From contig CAKSKU010000014.1 in the NCBI GenBank assembly GCA_934465295.1, positions 5,124-69,123 on the forward strand: DNA of 64,000 nt. The letters are read 5' to 3'. Source of the DNA: an uncultured Oscillospiraceae bacterium. Its GTDB lineage: Bacteria > Bacillota > Clostridia > Oscillospirales > Ruminococcaceae. The notes under the pieces were generated by a model. It did not search any database and was not told the DNA's origin. It worked only from the letters and a program-made list of their open reading frames with translations. Position numbers and translations under genes: made by a program. This document shows positions 51,401 to 60,751 of this stretch, piece after piece (positions within the stretch are counted from its first letter, which is position 1; each line of letters opens with the position of its first letter).

Positions 51401-52207
51401 ATGGATAGATATTATGCCGACCAGCATTTTCATACGAGCTTTTCGGGGGACAGCGATACTCCGCCCGAAGAGCAGATCGAACGTGCGATCTCACTCGGAA
51501 TGACGGAGATATGCGTTACCGACCACCACGATTACGATATGGTCTCGGACGTTGATTTCAACCTTGATTTTGAGGCTTATTTTGCGAAAATGAGCGAGCT
51601 TAAGGAGCAGTACAGCGGCGTTATCGACATTTCCGTAGGCGTTGAGCTTGGCTTGCAGCTTCACATTGCCGATTATCTTGACGAGCTTGTGAAAAAATAT
51701 GATCGGCTCGACTTTATCATCGGCTCGCACCATGTTATTGACGGCATTGACCCTTATTTCCCCGAATTTTTTGAAAAGAACGGTGCCGATCCCTACGAAC
51801 GCTATTTCAAGGTCACGCTTGAACGCATAAAACGGATAAAATGCTATGACAGTCTCGGACATCTTGACTACATCGTGCGCTATGGCCTAAAGCACGGACT
51901 TAGCTACTCTTACTGCGAATATTCGGACTATATCGATGAGATACTCCGTGTACTCGTTTCCGACGGAAAGGCTCTCGAATGCAACAGCGGAGCTTTCTCA
52001 AGGGGAATGAGCGAGCCGAACCCGAATTCCGAGGTTTTCAGGCGATTTAAGGAGCTTGGCGGCGAGCTTATAACGCTCGGCTCGGACGCTCACACTCCCG
52101 TAACGCTCGGCGACAGATTCGATCACTGCGGTGAACTGCTCAAAAGCTGCGGCTTTAAATATTACGCCGTTTACAAGAAGAGAAAACCCGAAATGCGCCC
52201 GCTCTGA
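51401..52207 (+). CDS. PHP-domain phosphatase, HisJ-like
   Basis: A 268-residue metal-dependent phosphatase of the PHP superfamily. The metal ligands are visible in YYADQHFHTSFSGDSDTPPE, VTDHHDYD, SVGVELGL, DFIIGSHHV, SLGHLDYI and TLGSDAHTP. It is most like histidinol-phosphate phosphatase HisJ. No other histidine gene is near, so the substrate is inferred. It is divergent from the DegV gene. Confidence 0.9.
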   Translation: MDRYYADQHFHTSFSGDSDTPPEEQIERAISLGMTEICVTDHHDYDMVSDVDFNLDFEAYFAKMSELKEQYSGVIDISVGVELGLQLHIADYLDELVKKYDRLDFIIGSHHVIDGIDPYFPEFFEKNGADPYERYFKVTLERIKRIKCYDSLGHLDYIVRYGLKHGLSYSYCEYSDYIDEILRVLVSDGKALECNSGAFSRGMSEPNPNSEVFRRFKELGGELITLGSDAHTPVTLGDRFDHCGELLKSCGFKYYAVYKKRKPEMRPL

Positions 52208-52345
52208 TGTAAAAGATCAACAGTTCGGCAGCCCCGATTTTGTATTGCTTTCATAAATTTTGTCAAAAAAGGTCTCTTACAGGGGCAGGACAGACTTCCT
52301 GCGGACGGGAAATTGTTAAATTTATTTTAAATCAGAAAAAAACGC
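52208..52345 (+). other. Gap before the second flagellar operon
   Basis: This AT-rich stretch contains a small GC-rich patch (GGGGCAGGACAGACTTCCTG) and no gene that I can support. Confidence 0.4.
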
Positions 52346-52372
52346 TAAAGTTTTTAAAGTTGCTGCCGATAA
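52346..52372 (+). promoter_or_regulatory. Sigma-28 promoter of the late flagellar operon
   Basis: TAAA (52346-52349), a 15-bp spacer and GCCGATAA (52365-52372) match the FliA/SigD consensus TAAA-N15-GCCGATAA almost perfectly. It lies about 75 bp before flgM. The cognate sigma factor is encoded at 22307. Confidence 0.92.
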
Positions 52373-52448
52373 AAATAATAGAGATAAATAGCGCCTTTTG
52401 ATAAGGGCGCAGATCACACATCAAGAAAAAATGATAGGAGGCTGTTTT

Positions 52449-52745
52449 ATGGAAGTTGGTAAACTCGGTAATGCGATGGGCATATACAGAAAGATGGAAA
52501 ACAGCTACAAGTCCGGCGTCAGTGACGGCAAAAAGGTATCCGCTTCCCTTGCAAAGAGAGTCGATACGTTTGAAATGTCCGCAGGCGCAAGAGCGGCAGG
52601 TGTAGGAGCTGCAAAGGCTTCCGCAAAGAAGTTCGCCGACAGCGATGCTTCGGCTGACAGGATCGCTTCGCTCAGGAGCAGGATAGCTGACGGAAGCTAC
52701 AATGTTTCCCCCGAGAGCGTTGCGGCATCGATATTTGAAGGATAA
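52449..52745 (+). CDS. flgM: Anti-sigma-28 factor FlgM
   Basis: A 98-residue protein whose C-terminal third (RIASLRSRIADGSYNVSPES, then VAASIFEG) is the sigma-28-binding FlgM motif. The N-terminal part is polar and probably disordered. ATG 52449 follows ATAGGAGG. As first gene of a sigma-28 operon it forms the usual feedback loop, being exported when the hook is finished. Confidence 0.9.
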   Translation: MEVGKLGNAMGIYRKMENSYKSGVSDGKKVSASLAKRVDTFEMSAGARAAGVGAAKASAKKFADSDASADRIASLRSRIADGSYNVSPESVAASIFEG

Positions 52746-52779
52746 AATTTCCCGATTACTTTGGAAAGGGTGAATTGAT

Positions 52780-53235
52780 TTGGCTGCAGATTACTTTAAG
52801 CTTGTTCGCTTTTTTAATGAATATATCGTTCATTACAAAGAGCTGCTCGATTTTGAATACAGCAAGCTCGATATGATAAACAATGATAAAATTGAAGAGC
52901 TGAGCCGAAGCCTTTCCAAGGAACAGGCGCTTATAATGAAATCAAATTCGATGGAAAAAAAGCGCATTGAGATCCTCGGAGAGGACAAGGATCTCACATT
53001 CAAGGAAATAATCGAAAAAGCTCCGATCTCCTGCAAGAAAAGGCTGGAGGGACAGTATGAGGAGCTTTCCGCCTGCGTTATGAAGATAAAGGAACTCAAC
53101 GACCTTGCAAACGTCATCATCACGGGCAGGCTCAAAAGAGTGGAAAGAAAGACCGCAGAGCTGGACACCTATGACGGCAAGGGCGGATTAAAGACCGAAC
53201 ACGCTACACGTTCGGCAATAATGAATAAGGTCTGA
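52780..53235 (+). CDS. flgN: FlgN-like flagellar export chaperone
   Basis: A 151-residue, mostly helical protein between flgM and flgK, the standard place for flgN (yvyG). Residues 30-125 form coiled-coil helices with the ITGRLKRVE...LDTYDG end typical of the family. It should escort FlgK and FlgL to the export gate. The start is TTG 52780. Confidence 0.82.
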   Translation: MAADYFKLVRFFNEYIVHYKELLDFEYSKLDMINNDKIEELSRSLSKEQALIMKSNSMEKKRIEILGEDKDLTFKEIIEKAPISCKKRLEGQYEELSACVMKIKELNDLANVIITGRLKRVERKTAELDTYDGKGGLKTEHATRSAIMNKV

Positions 53236-53248
53236 GGAGGAAAAAACA

Positions 53249-55399
53249 ATGGCTTCAAGCTTTATGGGACTGTATGTGCAGAGAGAGGCGCTCAACTCTG
53301 CGCAGAAGGCTCTTGATATAACAGGCAACAACATCAGCAACGTTAAGACGGCAGGCTACTCCCGTCAGAGACTCGACGTTTGCTCCATAGCAAACACGGG
53401 CTACAATCTTCTGTACAACACAGGCGTCAGCCTTGCGGGACAGGGCGTTGACAATGTCGGCGTAGGTCAGTACAGAGACGCTCTTATCGATGAAAAGGTA
53501 AGAAGCTACACGACCCTCGACAACGACTACAATATAAAAGATGTCGTAATGAAGGACGTTGAAACGGCTCTTGACAATATTGAATCAAAGGAACACGGCT
53601 TTGCGGCTAACCTTTCCGAGTTCAAGTCGGCTCTCCAGAGCTTCGCTACCGATGAAGCCAACAGAAAAGAGCTTGCGAATGTTGCATTCCGTGCGGCTGA
53701 GTCCGTTACACAGCAGATACGCTATATGAACTCCCGTCTCGATGATATATCCAATCAGACAAAGAGCGATGCCAACATCTCCGTTGACCGCATAAACAGA
53801 ATTTTCGAGAGCATGGCTAACCTCAACAAGCAGATAACCAACAGCTATGTTCAGATGAACTATATGGAAATGACCGCAAACAGCTATCAGGTAGATAATG
53901 ATTACGGTCCGCTCGAACTCAAAGACCAGATGAACCTCCTTATCGATGAGCTTTCATCATACGGCGATGTTTCCGTCACCGAGGAGAAGAACGGTGCGTT
54001 CACGGTCACATTTGCAGGTCAGGTCGCTGTACATAACGATGAATACGCTCAGATGACAATGACTGTCGAAGACCCCGACCCGCTCTACATGGGTTTCAAG
54101 ATCACAAGCGCAGGAAACTATATCCCGAAAGAGGATCGCTATGACGGACTGATGAACGCAGACCTCTGGAAAAAGCTTGCCACGAACAAGGGCATGACTA
54201 ACAGAGAGTATGTTCAGCAGACCAAGGAGACCGTCAATATCACCGGCAAGGATAAGCTCAAGGGCGGCGCACTCCGGGGCTATCTTGACGTTTATAACGG
54301 CGAGGGTATCTTCAAAAATACCGATATGACGGCTTTCAAAACCCAGATAAAGAATTATCCCGACGAAGTAAACAGCCTTATCAAAGAACTCAGCAACAGC
54401 ATTGCAAAGGGTTCTGCGGATGAGATCAATGAAGCGATCACAAAGCTTCAGGAATACGGTGAAGTTAATTATGACGCTGCGGCAGGCACTGTTGACCTCT
54501 GCGGTCAGACGGTCATTGAGGTCAAGGGTACAAATGCCAAGTATGCTCAGATCGCTTTCTCCGAAGAAGACCCGACCGCAGGAAATCTTGCTTTCGTTGT
54601 TTCGGGTACAAAGTCCGAGGTTGAATGGGAAACTGTCGGATACGCAGATGATATTGCCGAATATGTAAGAAACAATGGCGCAGACCTTGCAGTCAGTGCC
54701 GGAGATGACGGCAAGCTTGGCGATGCGCTTACTCAGATGAATGTCAATATTCCTCTCCAGTCACAGTATGCGAATGACTATCAGGGCATTGAATATTACC
54801 GTGATATGCTCAATGCGTTCACGGCAACGCTCACAAAGGCTTTCAATGATATATACAAGGATTTCAAGGACGCTGACGGCAATCCGCTCGAGCTTTTCAC
54901 ATACGCAAAGGACGACGGCAGTTCAAGCTTCCGTTCAGCAGCCGCTGACATCAAGGTAACAGACGTATGGAGAAACCTCCCGAGTCTTATCGCACAGCCT
55001 GAGCAGTTCGTTAACGGCGCAGAAGACAATATGGACGAACTCAACAACGACTTCATCCATAAGTGCCTCGCAATATTTGAAAATACCTCCCTTGAATACG
55101 GAAACGACGAAACGGGTATCAACGATCCGCTCAAAATGACGCTCGAAAAGTTCGTTGCGCATATCTCCGACACTCTCGGAACACAGATCGAGGGCAACTC
55201 CAAGATACTCAAAACAACCGATATCATGCTTGAATCCGTTAACGATGCAAGAGATGAAGTAATGGGCGTTTCCATCAACGAAGAGGGTATCAATATGCTC
55301 AACTACCAGAAATGGTACAATGCAATATCAAGAATGGTAACAACTCTTGACGAGGCACTCGATAAGCTCATAAACGATATGGGCGTTGTCGGCAGATAA
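53249..55399 (+). CDS. flgK: Flagellar hook-filament junction protein FlgK
   Basis: A 716-residue junction protein. The N-terminus (SFMGLYVQREALNSAQKALD, then ITGNNISNVKTAGYSRQR) and the C-terminus (SINEEGINMLNYQKWYNAIS, then RMVTTLDEALDKLIN) are the classic axial helices. The middle is larger than in short FlgK versions and includes a charged Glu/Asp/Lys-rich part near 390-480. Confidence 0.96.
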   Translation: MASSFMGLYVQREALNSAQKALDITGNNISNVKTAGYSRQRLDVCSIANTGYNLLYNTGVSLAGQGVDNVGVGQYRDALIDEKVRSYTTLDNDYNIKDVVMKDVETALDNIESKEHGFAANLSEFKSALQSFATDEANRKELANVAFRAAESVTQQIRYMNSRLDDISNQTKSDANISVDRINRIFESMANLNKQITNSYVQMNYMEMTANSYQVDNDYGPLELKDQMNLLIDELSSYGDVSVTEEKNGAFTVTFAGQVAVHNDEYAQMTMTVEDPDPLYMGFKITSAGNYIPKEDRYDGLMNADLWKKLATNKGMTNREYVQQTKETVNITGKDKLKGGALRGYLDVYNGEGIFKNTDMTAFKTQIKNYPDEVNSLIKELSNSIAKGSADEINEAITKLQEYGEVNYDAAAGTVDLCGQTVIEVKGTNAKYAQIAFSEEDPTAGNLAFVVSGTKSEVEWETVGYADDIAEYVRNNGADLAVSAGDDGKLGDALTQMNVNIPLQSQYANDYQGIEYYRDMLNAFTATLTKAFNDIYKDFKDADGNPLELFTYAKDDGSSSFRSAAADIKVTDVWRNLPSLIAQPEQFVNGAEDNMDELNNDFIHKCLAIFENTSLEYGNDETGINDPLKMTLEKFVAHISDTLGTQIEGNSKILKTTDIMLESVNDARDEVMGVSINEEGINMLNYQKWYNAISRMVTTLDEALDKLINDMGVVGR

Positions 55400-55415
55400 C
55401 GGAGGGTGATATAAA

Positions 55416-56822
55416 ATGAGAATAACTCAGAACTTTACGGACAGAAAATACCTTAAAAACAACAGCAGGCTTTTGTCGGGCTATACAAAAAGCATGCTTA
55501 AGATCGAATCCCAGATGGACTATTTCAGATCCTCCGAGAATGCTATCAATGCGAGCAAGGCGATGACAGTCCGCAAGAGCCTTCAGGATCTTGGAATGTA
55601 CACCTCCAACCTTAAGATGACAAAGGGACTTTACGAGGCTGCCGAGCAGAACCTTTACACCCTTGCAAATAAGGTATATATCGATGTTTCCACAAAGCTC
55701 GATCAGGCTTGCAACGGCACATACAATCAGGACGAACTCGATGTTATCGCACATGAGCTTGAACAGTACGCTGACAGTGCGCTTAAGACCCTCAACTCCG
55801 ACTATGCCGAAAGACGTCTTTTCGGCGGCACGAACAACTCCTCGCCCGCTTTCAGCACTCTTAAAGAGGATGACGGCGTTACGGATGCCCGTGATGCTGT
55901 AACGGGTCACAGGATCGTTACATATAACGGCGTTCCCGTTGATGATATCACCCCCGACGGCGCACACTATATGGAGCGGATCTCGGAGGCTGACTACAAT
56001 GCAAAGGTAGCAAACGGCGAAGCAGACACTGTTGTAAGAGTTGCTTATGACGAGGGATATGATACCGAGATCAATGAGGCTGAATATAACACCATCTCGG
56101 CAAACGATCCCGATTCCGTAAAGGCTGTTACCCGTGAGACGGAAAACGGTCCTGTTACAAAGTATTATAAGACAAACTACCGTTACTACACGGGCGAAGC
56201 TGCAACAGAGGCTGAATACGATGCCTCCAAGGGCGACGGTTCGATCGTGAAGGTCGACGGAAAATATATCAAGACAGCAAATGTAGGCGGCAGCAAGCCG
56301 ATATATGTTGATATCGGACTCGGCATCAAGTACAACGCCGAGGGTGAGGTGCAGGTCGGAACTGCCGTTGATGTGAGCATGAACGGTGCGAAGATCACAG
56401 GCACGGGTCTCACAACGGTCAAGTCATCCGTAAATTCCGATTACAACGAAAACGATCCTTTCTCCAAGGCTTCCTACGATAAGCAGTTCAGCCAGAACTT
56501 TGTTCAGCTCATTTTCGACACCGCAGACGCTCTCAAAGCGGGCGATATCTCCCGTGCAAATGCGGCGATCGACCTTCTCGATAAATCCAACACAGGCATC
56601 CTCACCGAGATAACAACGCTCGGCGCTAAGTACAAAAGCACTGAATTCTATCTCGATAAGGACGAGGATTACAAAGCAAGCCTTCTTGAACGTCAGAATG
56701 ATGTTGAAGGCTGCGATATGAACGAAGAGATCACGAATATGGACGCTATGCAGGCAGCATACAACGCTATGCTCCAGCTCAGTGCAAATATCCTTCCGAG
56801 AAGCATATTCGATTTCATCTGA
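55416..56822 (+). CDS. flgL: Flagellar hook-filament junction protein FlgL with repeat insert
   Basis: A 468-residue protein; FlgL is usually about 300. The N-terminal 150 residues (MRITQNFTDRKYLKNNSRLL and LKTLNSDYAERRLFGGTNNS) and the C-terminus (EEITNMDAMQAAYNAMLQLS) are typical. Between about 185 and 295 lies an insert with three imperfect repeats beginning ISEADYNAKVAN, INEAEYNTISAN and ATEAEYDASKGD. Each runs through a V.KV/VRV strand and most pass a Tyr-rich segment. The insert should face outward on the filament base. Confidence 0.93.
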   Translation: MRITQNFTDRKYLKNNSRLLSGYTKSMLKIESQMDYFRSSENAINASKAMTVRKSLQDLGMYTSNLKMTKGLYEAAEQNLYTLANKVYIDVSTKLDQACNGTYNQDELDVIAHELEQYADSALKTLNSDYAERRLFGGTNNSSPAFSTLKEDDGVTDARDAVTGHRIVTYNGVPVDDITPDGAHYMERISEADYNAKVANGEADTVVRVAYDEGYDTEINEAEYNTISANDPDSVKAVTRETENGPVTKYYKTNYRYYTGEAATEAEYDASKGDGSIVKVDGKYIKTANVGGSKPIYVDIGLGIKYNAEGEVQVGTAVDVSMNGAKITGTGLTTVKSSVNSDYNENDPFSKASYDKQFSQNFVQLIFDTADALKAGDISRANAAIDLLDKSNTGILTEITTLGAKYKSTEFYLDKDEDYKASLLERQNDVEGCDMNEEITNMDAMQAAYNAMLQLSANILPRSIFDFI

Positions 56823-56851
56823 TTATATCTGACAGAAAGCAGGGATAAATT

Positions 56852-57442
56852 ATGGATCAGCTTCTAAGTATCAAGCATATTCCTATTAAGATCGAAGTAA
56901 ATGTAACAAATGCACAGCTCAAGCCGAGGGAGGCGGATCCACTCAAGCCGTCCGTAAAGATCTCAAAGGGTTCAGACGGTGTAAGAGTAGCCGCACAGCC
57001 GTACAAGGTCGATATCTCATCGCCGAAGCTTGACAGCTATGTTCCGACAAATGTTCAGCCGAGCAAGCTCACACTCACCTATGACGCAGTTGCAAAAATA
57101 GGCGACACGGAATCCGAGACCGCAGCAAAGACGACAGCCGTTTCAAGAAGCTCCTCGCAGAGCATCGAGGCTATCCTCAGCAGACTTCCGAAGTCAAAGG
57201 AAAGCAGCATCAGCTACAACGACGGAACACTGAGCATCAATTACAGCATGGTCGGCAGCGACAGCAGCTCCGACATCGGTTCGATCTCCGACCTTAAAAA
57301 CGGCTTTGAGTTCGTTCCGGGAAGCATTGAATTTGTAGTAAGCCAGATGCCCGAACTTGAAATAGAATATCTCGGCGATCCGCTCTATTTCCCAAGAAGC
57401 GCAGACCCGAACTACAAGGGCGAAGTCGACGTTATCGCATAA
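56852..57442 (+). CDS. DUF6470 (YviE-like) flagellar operon protein
   Basis: A 196-residue protein between flgL and fliW, the place of yviE in Bacillus. It begins LLSIKHIPIKIEVNVTNAQL and ends with VPGSIEFVVSQMPELEIEYL, then GDPLYFPRSADPN, both recalling that family. Function is unknown. Confidence 0.78.
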   Translation: MDQLLSIKHIPIKIEVNVTNAQLKPREADPLKPSVKISKGSDGVRVAAQPYKVDISSPKLDSYVPTNVQPSKLTLTYDAVAKIGDTESETAAKTTAVSRSSSQSIEAILSRLPKSKESSISYNDGTLSINYSMVGSDSSSDIGSISDLKNGFEFVPGSIEFVVSQMPELEIEYLGDPLYFPRSADPNYKGEVDVIA

Positions 57443-57469
57443 GCTTTATGCCATAAAGAGGATTTTTAT

Positions 57470-57901
57470 ATGATAATAAAAACAAGAGATTTCGGCGAAG
57501 AAGAAATTTCCGAGGAGGTCATCATAGACTTCCCGAACGGAGTTTATGCCTTTGAAGAAAACCACCGCTTTGTGCTGCTTTCTCCGTGCGGAGAGGACAA
57601 ATATCCGATGTGGCTGCAAAGCGTGGATAATCCGAACCTTTGCTTTATCGTTTTTGACCCAAGGGAATTCGTTTCCGATTATTCTGTCGAGCTTGACAGC
57701 GAAACAAAGGCTCTTATCGAAGCCGACGGCGCAGAGATCGATATCCTGTGCATGGCGGTCGTTCCCGATGAATATATCAACACAACGATCAACCTCAAAA
57801 GTCCGATAGTGATAAATTCCGCCGCAAAAAAGGGCGTTCAGGTCATCGCTTCGGAAAATTATCCGCTTAAGTTCCCCGCTTTTAAAAAGGAGGGTGCTTA
57901 A
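57470..57901 (+). CDS. fliW: Flagellar assembly factor FliW
   Basis: A 143-residue FliW protein: FPNGVYAFEENHRFVLLSP near the start and NLKSPIVINSAAKKGVQVIA near the end are family signatures. FliW binds CsrA, and also flagellin, so that flagellin translation matches export. It abuts csrA with no gap. Confidence 0.95.
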   Translation: MIIKTRDFGEEEISEEVIIDFPNGVYAFEENHRFVLLSPCGEDKYPMWLQSVDNPNLCFIVFDPREFVSDYSVELDSETKALIEADGAEIDILCMAVVPDEYINTTINLKSPIVINSAAKKGVQVIASENYPLKFPAFKKEGA

Positions 57902-58132
57902 ATGCTGGTCGTTTCGAGAAAAAAGGACGAGAGCATCATCATCGGTGACAATATCAAGGTCACGGTAGTTGAAATATCGAAGGATCGCATAAGGATCGGC
58001 GTTGACGCTCCCGAAAACGTGAAGATCGCACGAAGCGAGCTTTACGATACAGAAAAATTCAATATGCAGGCTGCGGTAAATAAGCCTTCGATCGACATTC
58101 TCGCAGCTTTGCTTGACAAAAACAACAAGTGA
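57902..58132 (+). CDS. csrA: Carbon storage regulator CsrA
   Basis: A 76-residue RNA-binding protein: MLVVSRKKDESIIIGDNIKV and RIRIGVDAPENVKIARSEL are the conserved core. It represses flagellin translation in FliW-containing bacteria. The target, flagellin mRNA, is not in this window. Confidence 0.96.
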   Translation: MLVVSRKKDESIIIGDNIKVTVVEISKDRIRIGVDAPENVKIARSELYDTEKFNMQAAVNKPSIDILAALLDKNNK

Positions 58133-58146
58133 AAGGATCGATGATC

Positions 58147-60024
58147 ATGGCAAGCACATCTTCAACTTCATCTACCTCCGGCTTATGGAGCAATAACAGA
58201 ATGTCGGGTCTTATTTCGGGACTTGACACCGAAAGCCTTGTTAAATCAATGGCTGCAAACACCAAAAACAGACTTAATGCGAAAAAGCAGAAGCTTCAGA
58301 CCCTCCAGTGGAAGCAGGAAGCTTACCGCTCCAGCATTTCCAAGATCTCCGATTTCCAGTCGAAGTTCCTTGACTGGGGCAGCAATACCTCAATAAAGGC
58401 AAACTCCGTTATGAACAAGTACAAGGCTGAGTCCACGAACGACAAGCTCAAGGTTTCAGCAAGCTCGACTGCAACTGCCGCTGCATACTACATCAGCGCA
58501 GCAACATCAGCATCCGCAGCTCAGGTCAAGTCCGGCGGTGCTGTCTCGACCGACCAGATCGTCCTCGATTTCAGCAACAACGCTGACGACAAGAAATACA
58601 CCGTAAATATGACCTACAACGGCACAACGAGAGAGGTAACATTTACGGGAAGCACCGACGCTGAAACGGCAAAGGCTAACTTCCTCGAAGCTGCAAACGA
58701 AGCTTTCAAGGATATCAAAGCCGATAACCAGGGCTTTGAATTCAAGGACGGCACTTCGACCCTCGTTTTCAACAACGCAAATGACGGCATCAGACATACC
58801 TTCAGCATTCAGTACAACACCGAAGCTGTTGGTCTTGCAAATACCATGGGCAGCACAATGGGCACGACCACAAAGCTCGGCGATGCAGCTTTCAATACTG
58901 CACTCAATGGTGATAAGTTTGAATTCTCCATAAACGGCGAAAAATTCACCTTTGAAAAGAGCAGCACTATCGGCGATGTCATAAACACCATAAACAATGC
59001 CGATATCGGCGTAAAAGCTACATTCAGCACTATGACGCAGAGCTTTACGCTCGAATCAAAGGAGACAGGTACGTCAGGCAAGCTGAACATTGAACAGACA
59101 CGAGGAAATCTTCTCAACTCCCTGTTCAACAGCAGTGATGACTTTACAAAGAAGGACGTTTACGGCAAGAACGGTACTATTACTATCAGCACAGACGGCA
59201 AAAACTACACCACCTACACAAGTGCAAGCAATGAGTACACCTTTGACGGCACGACCTTCAACATCGGTAAGCTCGGCAACTTTGACTCATCCGTTGAGGG
59301 CGTTGACGAAATAACCGTAACGACCGAAAAGGACACCTCCTCCATCAAGGACACCGTTATCAAGTTCATCGACGCTTACAACCAGCTCCTCGATGATGTT
59401 TACGGCGAGATACAGACCTCCCGTCCGAAGAAGAACGGCTCCTACTACGATCCTCTTACCGAAGAACAGGAAGAAGAAATGAAGTCGGACGAGATTGAAA
59501 AGTGGAACAACGAAGCCAAGAAGGGTCTGCTCTATCAGGACAGCTACCTTTCCACCTTCGTTTCAAGCCTCAGAGGTGCAATGTCCTCCGCAAAGGTAGA
59601 CGGCTTCACACTCTATGACCTTGGCATAAGCCTTGCTACCGACTGGAAGAGCAACGGCAAGCTTGTTGTTGACGAGGATAAGCTCGAAAATGCTATCAAT
59701 ACATATGGCGACAAGGTAACAAGCTTCTTCGTTGATTCCGACAAGGGACTTGCTGCAACGCTCAACAATACGATCGATAAGGCTATCTCCACAAGAGATA
59801 AAAAGGTCGGCTATCTCTCGGGCATGGCAGGCATCGAGAACACAACGACCGAAAAATCCAATGCACTCTATTCACAGATCAGCAATATGCAGACTCTTAT
59901 CAATAACCTCCAGACAAGATACGAAAACGAGATGGAACGTTACTGGAAGCAGTTCACTACGCTCGAAACATATATGAGCAATATGCAGAGCCAGTCCTCC
60001 TCCCTCTTCGGTTCTGACTCATAA
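58147..60024 (+). CDS. fliD: Flagellar filament cap protein FliD
   Basis: A 625-residue cap protein. The N-terminus RMSGLISGLDTESLVKSMAA, followed by a coiled coil with LQTLQWKQEAYRSSISKISD, is the FliD start. The C-terminal half includes VIKFIDAYNQLLDDVYGEIQ and the QISNMQTLINNLQTRYENEM helix. The centre is Thr/Ser/Lys-rich. Of the starts at 58129, 58141 and 58147, the last has the best spacing from AAAGGA. Confidence 0.94.
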   Translation: MASTSSTSSTSGLWSNNRMSGLISGLDTESLVKSMAANTKNRLNAKKQKLQTLQWKQEAYRSSISKISDFQSKFLDWGSNTSIKANSVMNKYKAESTNDKLKVSASSTATAAAYYISAATSASAAQVKSGGAVSTDQIVLDFSNNADDKKYTVNMTYNGTTREVTFTGSTDAETAKANFLEAANEAFKDIKADNQGFEFKDGTSTLVFNNANDGIRHTFSIQYNTEAVGLANTMGSTMGTTTKLGDAAFNTALNGDKFEFSINGEKFTFEKSSTIGDVINTINNADIGVKATFSTMTQSFTLESKETGTSGKLNIEQTRGNLLNSLFNSSDDFTKKDVYGKNGTITISTDGKNYTTYTSASNEYTFDGTTFNIGKLGNFDSSVEGVDEITVTTEKDTSSIKDTVIKFIDAYNQLLDDVYGEIQTSRPKKNGSYYDPLTEEQEEEMKSDEIEKWNNEAKKGLLYQDSYLSTFVSSLRGAMSSAKVDGFTLYDLGISLATDWKSNGKLVVDEDKLENAINTYGDKVTSFFVDSDKGLAATLNNTIDKAISTRDKKVGYLSGMAGIENTTTEKSNALYSQISNMQTLINNLQTRYENEMERYWKQFTTLETYMSNMQSQSSSLFGSDS

Positions 60025-60094
60025 GGAAAGCCAGACAGTGCGCTCCGAATAACAACAGAGCGCACCTTCAAATAACTAATGGGCGGTGTTTTCC

Positions 60095-60460
60095 ATGGTA
60101 CCCAATCCATATCAGAAATATATGAACAATGTCGTTACGACAATGACCCCTGCTCAGCTTCTCATTGCGCTTTATGACAAGGCGATAGTTGAGCTGCAGA
60201 AAGCGGTCATCTATATCGAGGACAAGGATATCCCCAAGGCTCATAATTCCATAACAAGAGTCGGAGATATCGTTGATGCGCTCGATGCGAGCCTTAAGGA
60301 AAATTACGAGATCACAGACAACCTCGCCTCACTTTATCAGTATTTCCGTGAGCAGATCATTCAGGCGAATATGAAAAAGGATAAAGAGATACTCGAAGGA
60401 CTTATCCCGTTTTTCCAGGAGCTTCGTGATGCTTTCGATGAGGCAAGCAAAAAGATCTGA
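60095..60460 (+). CDS. fliS: Flagellar export chaperone FliS
   Basis: A 121-residue flagellin chaperone: VPNPYQKYMNNVVTTMTPAQ, LLIALYDKAIVELQKAV and the C-terminal helices are typical. ATG 60095 gives the usual NPYQKY start; the GTG 9 bp upstream is part of a GGCGGTG ribosome binding site. Confidence 0.94.
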   Translation: MVPNPYQKYMNNVVTTMTPAQLLIALYDKAIVELQKAVIYIEDKDIPKAHNSITRVGDIVDALDASLKENYEITDNLASLYQYFREQIIQANMKKDKEILEGLIPFFQELRDAFDEASKKI

Positions 60461-60481
60461 ACCTGAAAAAAGCTTTATTAT

Positions 60482-60729
60482 AATTTGCCGTGGGGCTTCC
60501 CCCATTTTTAAAATGTGTTGATTAAAAAATATTTATTTCACGGGTGAAAGCTTGATTTTCCGCAAACAAAGCGGAACGAAGTGGAGTTCGGCGTGAATTT
60601 GCCGTGGGGCTTCCCCATTTTTAAAATGTATTGAATAAAAAATATTTATTTCACGGGTGAAAGCTTGATTTTTCCGCAAACAAAGCGGAACGAAGTGGAG
60701 CTCGGCGTGAATTTGCCGTGGGGCTTCCC
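60482..60729 (+). repeat. Tandem R1 repeats, two 114-bp copies and a partial third
   Basis: Copy 1 is 60482-60595 and copy 2 is 60596-60709, each starting AATTTGCCGTGGGGCTTCCCC and differing at only a few positions. A third start at 60710-60729 breaks off after the hairpin. The same sequence family lies before fliK (6066-6126). The tandem fills the gap between fliS and the next gene. Confidence 0.88.
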
Positions 60730-60751
60730 CACCCACAAAGGGGGCGTTCGT

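Noticed and set aside
52208..52345. Additional small gene before flgM
   Set aside because: Open stretches are short and have no ribosome binding site. The sigma-28 promoter lies just downstream.
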